Shown here piece after piece: positions 17,580 through 25,082 of a DNA stretch of 64,000 nt. Location: the NCBI RefSeq assembly GCF_003473295.1, contig NZ_QRMP01000008.1, positions 67,007 to 131,006 of the forward strand. Reading direction: 5' to 3'. The translations under genes were made by a program, and so were the position numbers. Origin of the DNA: Parabacteroides sp. AM08-6 (GTDB taxonomy: Bacteria; Bacteroidota; Bacteroidia; Bacteroidales; Tannerellaceae). Positions within the stretch are counted from its first letter, which is position 1. The number at the start of each line of letters is the position of its first letter. The notes under the pieces were generated by a model. That model was not told the DNA's origin. It ran no database searches and saw nothing but the letters and a program-made list of their open reading frames with translations.

Positions 17580-17869
17580 CAGAGGCATTTTTATCCATTT
17601 CCTGTTAATCCAGAGATAGTACTTTTCATCTATCTCTGCAGATTGACAGAATGTTCTCCATTTGAGTGTTTTACCTTCGAATCGGTACGTTAAAAAGAGT
17701 TACATGTGCGGGTAATTTATTTTACCCGCCATACTAATCCAATTTAGTCGCTATACTAGTGACATTTTGATAATCGAAAATGTACCGACGTTTAAATAAA
17801 AATTTCCGCCAAAAATTAAATTCAATTGCGGAAGAAGTTATCTTTGTCTAATATTTTCAACATAAACAA
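17580..17869. other. Long leader between gpmA and the NtrC-type regulator, with four inverted repeats
   Basis: No gene is seen here. Four inverted repeats follow one another: CAGAGATAG/CTATCTCTG (17611-17619, 17630-17638), GCGGGTAA/TTACCCGC (17708-17715, 17722-17729), ACATTTT/AAAATGT with an inner GAT/ATC (17762-17783) and TTCCGC/GCGGAA (17804-17809, 17828-17833). A TATCTTTG -7-like box lies at 17839-17846. The first or second repeat may end gpmA transcription, though neither is followed by a T run. I could not find a sigma-54 -24/-12 signature. Confidence 0.45.
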
Positions 17870-19222
17870 ATGACAAAACAAGGCACCATATTAGTAGTTG
17901 ACGATAATAAAGGTATCCTTACCGCAGTACAAATGTTATTGGGGACTTGCTTTGAGAAGGTTATTACCATCTCCACTCCAAATAAAATCAAAAACATATT
18001 ACATGACGAAGCCATCGATGTGGTTCTTCTTGATATGAACTTCAGTGCCGGTATTAACACAGGTAACGAGGGGTTGTTCTGGCTTTCGGAAATAAAAAAA
18101 GAAGATGCTTCGATACAAGTAGTCCTTTTCACAGCTTATGCAGACATCGACCTAGCCGTCCGAGGAATTAAAGAAGGAGCTACCGATTTTGTTGTGAAAC
18201 CATGGAACAATACAAAACTATTGGATACCATAAAAACAGCTTATGAAATACGCGTAGCCAATCACAAAGGGCTTCCTATCAATAATAAAAAACAGGCAAT
18301 TTCGAAAGAAAGCGGCATGTTTTGGGGTGAAAGTAATGCCATGCAACAACTGCGTAACTTAATTGAAAAGGTAGCAAAAACTGATGCAAACATTCTCGTG
18401 ACCGGTGAAAACGGTACGGGAAAAGAGATGCTGGCACGTGAAATCCACATTTTATCCAATCGTAAAAAAGAAGCAATGGTACCCGTGGATATGGGAGCCA
18501 TCACGGAAACATTGTTCGAAAGCGAATTATTTGGTCACGTTAAAGGAGCTTTTACCGATGCACGTGCCGACCGCCCCGGTAAATTTGAAATAGCAAACAA
18601 TGGTACTCTTTTCCTCGATGAAATAGGAAATCTTTCCTATCATTTGCAAGCCAAATTGCTAACGGCCTTGCAACGCCGTAGTATTGTCCGTGTAGGAAGT
18701 AATACCCCTATCCCCGTTAATATCCGTCTGATATGTGCTACTAACCGAGATTTGCAGGATATGGTACAAAAAGAACAATTCCGGGAAGATTTGCTCTACC
18801 GTATTAATACTATCCACGTAGAAATACCTCCTTTACGCGAACGTCCGGAAGACATCGTTCCGCTTACCGAGATTTTCCTCTCCAAATATGCGAATATTTA
18901 CGGTAAGCAAGCTATACGTCTCAGTCCTGATGCCGAAGATAAACTAAAAACACAACCTTGGTTCGGTAATATCCGTGAATTGGAGCATACCATCGAGAAA
19001 GCAGTCATCATTTCCGAGGATGATATTTTGGAAAGTTCCGATTTTGAATTTCCCCGAAAAAAAGAGACACAGACAAAAGAAGTTACGACCCTGGAGGAAA
19101 TGGAATATAATATGATAAAAAATGCCATGGACAAATTTGGAGGAAATCTGTCGTTGGTAGCCAACCAACTTGGCATTTCCCGTCAAACATTATATAATAA
19201 AATTAAACGATATGAATTATAA
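17870..19222 (+). CDS. Sigma-54-dependent response regulator, NtrC family
   Basis: The 450-residue protein has a receiver domain (acidic DD at 11-12, phospho-acceptor D55, conserved T in LFTAYAD, K in VVKPW). A central AAA+ domain follows (Walker A GENGTGKE, Walker B GTLFLDEIG, arginine finger region), and a C-terminal Fis-type helix-turn-helix (LSLVANQLGISRQTLYNKIKRY). The sigma-54 contact loop reads GAFTDA rather than GAFTGA. Its partner kinase gene begins 11 bp downstream, so they form a two-component system. The Nramp transporter gene follows 112 bp after the kinase. What it senses is unknown. Confidence 0.95.
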   Translation: MTKQGTILVVDDNKGILTAVQMLLGTCFEKVITISTPNKIKNILHDEAIDVVLLDMNFSAGINTGNEGLFWLSEIKKEDASIQVVLFTAYADIDLAVRGIKEGATDFVVKPWNNTKLLDTIKTAYEIRVANHKGLPINNKKQAISKESGMFWGESNAMQQLRNLIEKVAKTDANILVTGENGTGKEMLAREIHILSNRKKEAMVPVDMGAITETLFESELFGHVKGAFTDARADRPGKFEIANNGTLFLDEIGNLSYHLQAKLLTALQRRSIVRVGSNTPIPVNIRLICATNRDLQDMVQKEQFREDLLYRINTIHVEIPPLRERPEDIVPLTEIFLSKYANIYGKQAIRLSPDAEDKLKTQPWFGNIRELEHTIEKAVIISEDDILESSDFEFPRKKETQTKEVTTLEEMEYNMIKNAMDKFGGNLSLVANQLGISRQTLYNKIKRYEL

Positions 19223-19233
19223 AATAGCTTAAC

Positions 19234-20550
19234 ATGCTGAAGAAACTATATCATAATTTCCACATACGTCTTTCTCTTCTTATCGGATTGACAGTACTTT
19301 GTACTTACCTGATATTAGAAGAGGAATGGAGTTGGTTGTTTTTTTCAGCGATTGTTTGGCTACACTTTCTACGTCTAATTGTCATATCAGATAAACGTTA
19401 TGCACAAAAAGTAGCATTCATGTTTGATGCCATTGATAACAGTGATTATGCCTTCCAGTATGCCACACGCGGACGTTCATCCAATGACAAAATGGTTAGT
19501 CAGTCGCTTAATCGTATCACCCAAATATTGTTTCAGGCCAAAGCGGATGCCATCCAAAAAGAAAAATATTACGAGCTTATTTTGAATTCCGTCAACACAG
19601 GTATCATCGTACTAGATGATAGCGGTTTTATCTATCAGACCAATAACGAAGCATTGCGTTTGCTGGGATTGACCGTTTTCACGAATGTCCGCCAACTCGA
19701 ACGTATTGACAAAGAATTACAAAAATTGATTATCAATATACAACCGGGTAATAAACAACAAATTTCGTTTACTAATGAACGGGGAGCTGTCAATCTTTCT
19801 ATCCGTGTATCCGAGATGACTTTGCAAGACAAGCATGTACGCATACTGGCCATTAATGATATTAACAGTGAATTGGACGAAAAAGAAATCGATTCATGGA
19901 TTCGTCTCACACGTGTTTTGACGCATGAGATTATGAATTCAGTCACTCCTATTACCTCCCTTAGTGACACCCTTCTGTCCATTCATGAGGATGCAAACAA
20001 CGAAATACGCAACGGGCTGGAGGTTATCAGTACTACGGGAAAAAGCCTGATTTCTTTTGTAGAATCGTACCGTAAGTTTACTCATATTCCGACTCCGGAA
20101 CCAACTCTGTTTTACGTGCTGAGGTTTGCCGAACGCATGGTAAAATTGGCACAACATCATATCAATTACCCAAATATCCGCGTAACAGTCAATGTACAAC
20201 CGTCGGATTTAATTGTTTATGCCGACGAGAACCTTATTTCACAAGTTGTACTCAATTTACTGAAAAATGCTATGCAGGCTATCGGGCCAAAACAAGAAGA
20301 CGGACACATTGAATTGAAAGCTTATTGCAATGAGGAAGAAGCCGTCTTGATAGAAGTCAGCAACAACGGGCCGGCCATTCCTCCGGAAGAAGTTGAACAT
20401 ATATTCGTACCATTCTTCACCACCAAAGAAGGCGGAAGCGGAATCGGACTTTCTATATCCCGGCAGATTATGCGCCTTTCCGGTGGAAGTATCGCTCTAA
20501 AAAGCGTACCTGCTGCTCAAAAAACAACGTTTATATTAACATTCCCGTAA
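19234..20550 (+). CDS. Membrane sensor histidine kinase, NtrY-like
   Basis: Two hydrophobic helices at about residues 12-28 and 33-51 give a short membrane anchor with almost no periplasmic loop. A PAS-like region (about 112-210, NSVNTGIIVLDDSGFIYQTNN) follows, then an H-box with H231 in LTHEIMNSVTPI, and a HATPase_c domain with NLLKNAMQA, VSNNGPAI and GGSGIGLSISRQIM motifs. The HEIMN form of the H-box is that of the NtrY/NtrB-related kinases. It is the evident partner of the NtrC-type regulator immediately upstream. The input signal is probably cytoplasmic or within the membrane. Confidence 0.93.
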   Translation: MLKKLYHNFHIRLSLLIGLTVLCTYLILEEEWSWLFFSAIVWLHFLRLIVISDKRYAQKVAFMFDAIDNSDYAFQYATRGRSSNDKMVSQSLNRITQILFQAKADAIQKEKYYELILNSVNTGIIVLDDSGFIYQTNNEALRLLGLTVFTNVRQLERIDKELQKLIINIQPGNKQQISFTNERGAVNLSIRVSEMTLQDKHVRILAINDINSELDEKEIDSWIRLTRVLTHEIMNSVTPITSLSDTLLSIHEDANNEIRNGLEVISTTGKSLISFVESYRKFTHIPTPEPTLFYVLRFAERMVKLAQHHINYPNIRVTVNVQPSDLIVYADENLISQVVLNLLKNAMQAIGPKQEDGHIELKAYCNEEEAVLIEVSNNGPAIPPEEVEHIFVPFFTTKEGGSGIGLSISRQIMRLSGGSIALKSVPAAQKTTFILTFP

Positions 20551-20662
20551 TTTATTGAATATTCCAATTATCCGAATTCTTTTTTTCTATAAACATTTTT
20601 ACCTTTATGCCGTTATACTTATAAGATTTCATTATTTTTAATTATTAGTTTCAAACAACAAA

Positions 20663-21916
20663 ATGAATATATTCAACAAACTCAAAATCAATCACAGCCC
20701 TCGTTCAGGTGGGTTAGATTTACTTAAATACATAGGCCCGGGACTACTAGTTACCGTAGGTTTCATAGACCCGGGTAACTGGGCGACCAATCTGGCTGCC
20801 GGTTCTGAATTTGGATATGCCCTATTATGGGTGGTCACTTTTTCATCCATCATGCTAATTATTATCCAGCATAACGTCGCTCATTTAGGAATTGTTACCG
20901 GGCTTTGTTTGTCTGAAGCGACCAATAAATATATGCCACGAACACTAAGCCGTCCTATTCTGGTATCGGCAATGATGGCAAGTATATCGACTTCGCTGGC
21001 AGAGATACTCGGCGGTGCAATTGCACTCCGCATGTTGTTTGGAATGCCCATCAAAGTCGGAGCTGTGATTATTACGATTGTTTGTTTAGGAATGTTATTC
21101 AGCAATACATACAGTAAGATAGAACGCTGGATTATTATGTTCGTCTCCATCATCGGTTTGTCGTTCTTATACGAACTGGCATTGGTCGATGTACAATGGG
21201 GAGCAGCCATAGAAGGATGGATTAAGCCAACTTTCCCGGAAAACTCAATGCTCATCATCATGAGTGTACTGGGAGCTGTCGTTATGCCTCATAACCTATT
21301 CCTGCATTCAGAAGTCATCCAAAGCCGGGAATGGAATTTGGAAGATGAAACAATTATAAAAAAACAACTAAAATACGAATTTTACGATACCTTATTATCA
21401 ATGGTAATCGGATGGGCTATCAATTCTGCTATGATTATTTTGGCTGCCGCCACTTTCTTCAAACAGAAAATTGCAGTCGATGAATTAGATCAAGCTCAAC
21501 AACTACTTGTTCCATTAGTCGGAAATAATGCCGGAGTTATATTTGCAGCCGCTTTATTATTGGCCGGCGTATCTTCTACCATTACATCTGGTATTGCCGG
21601 AGCTTCTATCTTTGCCGGTTTTTACGGAGAAGCATATAACCATAAAGATCTCCACTCCAAACTAGGTGTTTTGTTGTCGTTTATCCCAGCCTTGCTCATC
21701 ATCTTCGCAGTTGATGATCCTTTTAAAGGCCTCATCCTCTCCCAAATGTTATTAAGCGTACAGCTACCTATCACCGTATTTACTCAAGTTTACCTGACAT
21801 CCAGCAAACAGGTAATGGGACAATATGTGAACAGTCGTTCCACGACCATTTTGCTGATTGTTTTAGGAACAATGGTAACAATATTGAATATAGCATTACT
21901 AATCAGTTTATTCTAA
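20663..21916 (+). CDS. Nramp-family divalent metal ion transporter
   Basis: The 417-residue sequence carries the two Nramp metal-site signatures: DPGN in TM1 (D36-N39, GFIDPGNWATNLAAGS) and MPH in TM6 (VVMPHNLFLHSEVI, near residue 208). About eleven hydrophobic helices are visible. Members import Mn2+ or Fe2+ with protons across the inner membrane. It is a likely MntH-type transporter, but mntH is not assigned because specificity is not shown. It follows the two-component genes after 112 bp with no clear promoter, so it may belong to that operon. Confidence 0.93.
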   Translation: MNIFNKLKINHSPRSGGLDLLKYIGPGLLVTVGFIDPGNWATNLAAGSEFGYALLWVVTFSSIMLIIIQHNVAHLGIVTGLCLSEATNKYMPRTLSRPILVSAMMASISTSLAEILGGAIALRMLFGMPIKVGAVIITIVCLGMLFSNTYSKIERWIIMFVSIIGLSFLYELALVDVQWGAAIEGWIKPTFPENSMLIIMSVLGAVVMPHNLFLHSEVIQSREWNLEDETIIKKQLKYEFYDTLLSMVIGWAINSAMIILAAATFFKQKIAVDELDQAQQLLVPLVGNNAGVIFAAALLLAGVSSTITSGIAGASIFAGFYGEAYNHKDLHSKLGVLLSFIPALLIIFAVDDPFKGLILSQMLLSVQLPITVFTQVYLTSSKQVMGQYVNSRSTTILLIVLGTMVTILNIALLISLF

Positions 21917-21923
21917 CAAGAAT

Positions 21924-21951
21924 GTAACAAACAAAATAGAGATAACGTTAC
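21924..21951. promoter_or_regulatory. Near-match to the NikR-like palindrome geometry upstream of the oxidoreductase operon
   Basis: GTAACA (21924-21929) and CGTTAC (21946-21951) are separated by exactly 16 bp. This matches 11 of 12 half-site bases of the palindrome at 16241-16268 with identical spacing, though the inner arms are not palindromic. A separate inverted repeat ACGTTA/TAACGT (21945-21950, 21956-21961) overlaps it. Either could be an operator; a chance match is possible. Confidence 0.3.
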
Positions 21952-21990
21952 TAATTAACGTGAAAAAGGAACTCTTTATAAAGTTTTTAC

Positions 21991-21998
21991 TACCTTTG
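21991..21998 (+). promoter_or_regulatory. Candidate -7 element of the oxidoreductase operon
   Basis: TACCTTTG matches TAnnTTTG exactly and lies 44 bp before the ferredoxin start codon. No TTTG is found at the usual 19-21 bp upstream distance, so the promoter may need an activator. Confidence 0.45.
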
Positions 21999-22041
21999 AC
22001 CGTTCAAATTTAGTGTTACATCAGAAATAAATATAGTAATT

Positions 22042-22269
22042 ATGGCGAAGATAAAAGGAGCTGTTGTTGTAAACACAGAGCGATGCAAAGGATGTAATCT
22101 TTGTGTAGTAGCCTGTCCGTCGGATGTATTGGAACTGCATCCACGTGAAGTAAACAACAAGGGATACCATTATGTGTATATGAAAGAACCGGACAACTGC
22201 ATTGGTTGTGCCAGTTGCGGTTTGGTTTGTCCGGACGGTTGTTTAACCATCTATAAAGTAAAAATCTAA
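22042..22269 (+). CDS. Ferredoxin-like (delta) subunit of 2-oxoacid:ferredoxin oxidoreductase
   Basis: A 75-residue protein with two [4Fe-4S] motifs, CKGCNLCVVACP and CIGCASCGLVCP. It is the electron-carrying subunit of the four-subunit enzyme encoded by the next genes; only 7 bp separate it from the alpha-subunit gene. The presence of a separate delta subunit is typical of the VOR/KOR types in anaerobes. Confidence 0.95.
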   Translation: MAKIKGAVVVNTERCKGCNLCVVACPSDVLELHPREVNNKGYHYVYMKEPDNCIGCASCGLVCPDGCLTIYKVKI

Positions 22270-22276
22270 AACAGAT

Positions 22277-23356
22277 ATGACAGAAGAAGTAAAATTAATG
22301 AAAGGGAACGAAGCTATCGCCCATGCCGCTATTCGTTATGGTGCCGATGGTTATTTCGGATACCCGATTACTCCGCAATCGGAGATACTGGAAACCTTGA
22401 TGGCTGAAAAGCCTTGGGAAACAACCGGGATGGTCGTACTTCAGGCAGAAAGCGAAGTGGCCGCAATCAATATGGTTTATGGCGGTGCCGGTACAGGCAA
22501 ACGCGTAATGACCTCTTCGTCTAGTCCTGGTATCAGCTTAAAACAAGAAGGTATTTCATATATAGCAGGAGCCGAACTGCCTTGTCTTATTGTAAATGTC
22601 ATGCGCGGAGGACCGGGACTAGGGACTATCCAACCAAGTCAGGCAGACTATTTCCAAACAGTCAAAGGGGGCGGACACGGTGATTACCGCTTGATTACAT
22701 TAGCTCCTTCTTCCGTTCAGGAAATGGCCGATTTCGTAGGATTGGGATTTGATTTGGCATTCAAATACAACAATCCGGCTATTATCCTGGCAGATGGTAT
22801 CATCGGTCAAATGATGGAAAAAGTAGTAATGCCTCCTTTCCGTCCGCGTAAAACAGAAGAAGAAATCATAGCCGAATGTCCATGGGCCGCACAAGGTAAA
22901 CCTGCCGGTCGTAAGCTGAATGTGATTACCTCCCTCGAACTCGACCCGGCTATCATGGAAGAAAATAATATCCGTTTCCAAGCCAAATATCGCAAAATAG
23001 AAGAAAATGAAGTACGTTACGAAGAATTCCATTGCGATGATGCAGAATATCTGCTAATTGCTTTCGGTTCTTCCGCACGCATCTGTCAGAAAGTAGTAGA
23101 GAATGCCCGTGCAGAAGGCTGTAAACTTGGTTTGCTGCGCCCTATCACATTATGGCCGTTCCCTTCTAAAATTATCGCTCAATATGCCGATAAAGTAAAA
23201 GGCATGCTCTCTGTAGAACTGAATGCCGGTCAAATGGTTGAAGATATTCGCTTAGCGGTAAACGGTAAAATAAAGGTTGAACATTTCGGTCGTTTGGGCG
23301 GTATTGTGTTCACTCCGGATGAAGTCTTAGCAGCATTAAAAGAAAAGTTGTTTTGA
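22277..23356 (+). CDS. vorB: 2-oxoacid:ferredoxin oxidoreductase alpha subunit (VorB type)
   Basis: The 359-residue protein has the N-terminal pyrimidine-binding-type domain (MKGNEAIAHAAIRYGADGYFGYPITPQSEI), the SSSPGISLKQEGISY and VNVMRGGPGLGTIQPSQ segments, and a C-terminal transketolase-like domain (LGLLRPITLWPFP). The family oxidatively decarboxylates branched-chain or other 2-oxoacids to acyl-CoA with reduction of ferredoxin. VorB is the usual family name for this type, but branched-chain versus 2-oxoglutarate specificity cannot be settled from sequence. Confidence 0.92.
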   Translation: MTEEVKLMKGNEAIAHAAIRYGADGYFGYPITPQSEILETLMAEKPWETTGMVVLQAESEVAAINMVYGGAGTGKRVMTSSSSPGISLKQEGISYIAGAELPCLIVNVMRGGPGLGTIQPSQADYFQTVKGGGHGDYRLITLAPSSVQEMADFVGLGFDLAFKYNNPAIILADGIIGQMMEKVVMPPFRPRKTEEEIIAECPWAAQGKPAGRKLNVITSLELDPAIMEENNIRFQAKYRKIEENEVRYEEFHCDDAEYLLIAFGSSARICQKVVENARAEGCKLGLLRPITLWPFPSKIIAQYADKVKGMLSVELNAGQMVEDIRLAVNGKIKVEHFGRLGGIVFTPDEVLAALKEKLF

Positions 23357-23361
23357 TTCCA

Positions 23362-23535
23362 ATGAGACGCGGAAGTAAAATAGATACGGTATTGACTTGG
23401 ATATTTATGGCTTTGGCTGTTGCAGCAGTAATTTGCTACTTTGCTCTTCCGGCCGACCGAACCGCATTCCTGTATTGCGGCGGTGCAGCTATCTGTTTCC
23501 GTCTCATACAATACCTTATTCGATTTATTAGTTAA
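23362..23535 (+). CDS. Small two-helix membrane protein inside the oxidoreductase operon
   Basis: The ATG at 23362, 3 bp after the alpha-subunit stop, gives 57 residues: a basic N-terminus (MRRGSKID), a hydrophobic helix at about 9-27, a short charged turn (PADRT), and a second hydrophobic stretch at about 34-53. It has no known domain. Its position between the alpha and beta subunit genes suggests it is translated with them and could tether the soluble enzyme to the membrane. That role is speculative; the operon placement is what the sequence shows. Confidence 0.65.
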   Translation: MRRGSKIDTVLTWIFMALAVAAVICYFALPADRTAFLYCGGAAICFRLIQYLIRFIS

Positions 23536-23633
23536 ATAATGCGCTAATCTGATTATATGCCGATATATCGAAAGGCATAACATGCTGCTTTCATGGCAAA
23601 TTAACAAATTAGCAAATTGAAAAATTATTTATT

Positions 23634-24398
23634 ATGGAACTCAACGAGATAATTAAACCGGAGAACCTGGTGTATGAAAAACCCAGGCTAATGAATGAAA
23701 ATCCTATGCACTACTGTCCCGGTTGTAGCCACGGTGTCATACACAAGCTGATTGCTGAAGTAATAGCCGAAATGGGAATGGAAGATAAGACAATCGGCAT
23801 TTCTCCTGTAGGATGTGCCGTATTTGCATACAACTATCTTGATATCGACTGGATTGAAGCGGCTCACGGACGCGCACCTGCTATTGCTACAGCAGTAAAA
23901 CGTCTGAACCCAAGTAAGATGGTATTCACCTATCAGGGAGATGGGGACTTGGCAGCCATCGGCACAGCTGAAACTATCCACGCAGCCAATCGTGGAGAAA
24001 ATATTGTAATCGTATTCGTCAACAATGCCATCTATGGCATGACTGGAGGACAAATGGCACCTACGACACTGGAAGGTATGCCTACTTCAACCTGCCCGTA
24101 CGGACGTAACATTGCTCTGAATGGTTATCCCTTGAAGATTGGTGATTTACTGGCTCAGCTGGAAGGGACTTGCTTGGTCACACGACAGAGTGTACAAACA
24201 GCTGCAGCTGTTCGCAAAGCAAAAAAGATGCTTCGTAAAGCATTCGAAAATTCTATGGCCGGCAAAGGTACTTCTATTGTAGAATTTGTATCCACTTGTT
24301 CGTCCGGATGGAAAATGACTCCTGAAAAAGCAAACAAATGGATGGAAGAAAATATGTTCCCCTTCTATCCACTGGGAGACTTAAAGAATAAAGAATAA
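23634..24398 (+). CDS. 2-oxoacid:ferredoxin oxidoreductase beta subunit (TPP-binding)
   Basis: The 254-residue subunit carries the iron-sulfur/TPP-domain start CPGCSHGVIHKLIAEVI, the TPP-binding GDGDLAAIG...NNAIYGMTGGQ region, and ends with a segment giving SGWKMTPEKANKWMEENM. It lies 98 bp after the small membrane protein gene and 16 bp before the gamma subunit gene. It forms the catalytic centre with the alpha subunit. Confidence 0.95.
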   Translation: MELNEIIKPENLVYEKPRLMNENPMHYCPGCSHGVIHKLIAEVIAEMGMEDKTIGISPVGCAVFAYNYLDIDWIEAAHGRAPAIATAVKRLNPSKMVFTYQGDGDLAAIGTAETIHAANRGENIVIVFVNNAIYGMTGGQMAPTTLEGMPTSTCPYGRNIALNGYPLKIGDLLAQLEGTCLVTRQSVQTAAAVRKAKKMLRKAFENSMAGKGTSIVEFVSTCSSGWKMTPEKANKWMEENMFPFYPLGDLKNKE

Positions 24399-24414
24399 TT
24401 AGTAATATATTATC

Positions 24415-24960
24415 ATGAAACAAGAAATAATCATAGCCGGTTTTGGTGGACAAGGCGTTCTGTCGATGGGTAAGATTTTAGCTTACTCAGGGTTGATGGA
24501 AGGAAAAGAAGTAAGCTGGATGCCTTCTTATGGTCCTGAACAGCGCGGAGGGACAGCCAATGTAACTGTTATCCTGAGCGACGCTCCTATCAGCTCACCT
24601 ATCCTGAATGAATACGATATTGCCATTATCCTGAATCAGCCCTCATTGGATAAATTCGAAAGTAAAGTAAAGAAAGGAGGTATCTTGATTTACGACGGTT
24701 ATGGCATTCATACTCCCGTAAAGCGGACTGATATCAATGTCTATAGGGTTGATGCAATGGATGCTGCGACAGAAATGAAAAATGAAAAAGCATTCAACAT
24801 GTTGATACTCGGCGGGTTGTTGAAGATTGTTCCGATGGTGAAATTGGAAAATGTCCTGTTAGGACTGAAAAAATCATTGCCTGAACGTCATCATAAGCTT
24901 ATTCCCATGAACGAAGCTGCTATCAAAAAAGGTATGGAAATCATACAACAAGTACAATAA
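24415..24960 (+). CDS. 2-oxoacid:ferredoxin oxidoreductase gamma subunit
   Basis: The 181-residue protein has the gamma-subunit signature EIIIAGFGGQGVLSMGKILAYSG and WMPSYGPEQRGGTANVTVILS, with a typical length. It is the last gene of the operon; a long inverted repeat follows at 24979-25037. Confidence 0.95.
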   Translation: MKQEIIIAGFGGQGVLSMGKILAYSGLMEGKEVSWMPSYGPEQRGGTANVTVILSDAPISSPILNEYDIAIILNQPSLDKFESKVKKGGILIYDGYGIHTPVKRTDINVYRVDAMDAATEMKNEKAFNMLILGGLLKIVPMVKLENVLLGLKKSLPERHHKLIPMNEAAIKKGMEIIQQVQ

Positions 24961-24978
24961 AATATATGCCCATCACTC

Positions 24979-25037
24979 AATATGCCAATTTGCCAATGAA
25001 ATACGACAATTAGTATTAATTGGCATATTGGCATATT
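24979..25037. terminator. Long hairpin ending the oxidoreductase operon
   Basis: Two 19-base arms (24979-24997 and 25019-25037) pair with a single mismatch around a 21-nt loop. Each arm is itself a tandem repeat of a TTGGCATA-type unit. It is placed 18 bp after the gamma-subunit stop. No strong T run follows, so termination may be partial or the element may be a repeat; the hairpin itself is plain. Confidence 0.6.
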
Positions 25038-25043
25038 ATTCAT

Positions 25044-25076
25044 ATTGGTACATTACTTACATTATTACTATCTTTG
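25044..25076 (+). promoter_or_regulatory. Candidate promoter of the porin gene
   Basis: ATTG (25044-25047) is followed after 21 bp by TATCTTTG (25069-25076), close to the Bacteroidetes consensus. Transcription would start at or 1-2 bases before the ATG at 25083, which would make the mRNA nearly leaderless. Confidence 0.45.
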
Positions 25077-25082
25077 CCCCCC

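Noticed and set aside
17600..17869. Sigma-54 promoter upstream of the NtrC-type gene
   Set aside because: No TGGCAC-N5-TTGC-like element was found in the leader.
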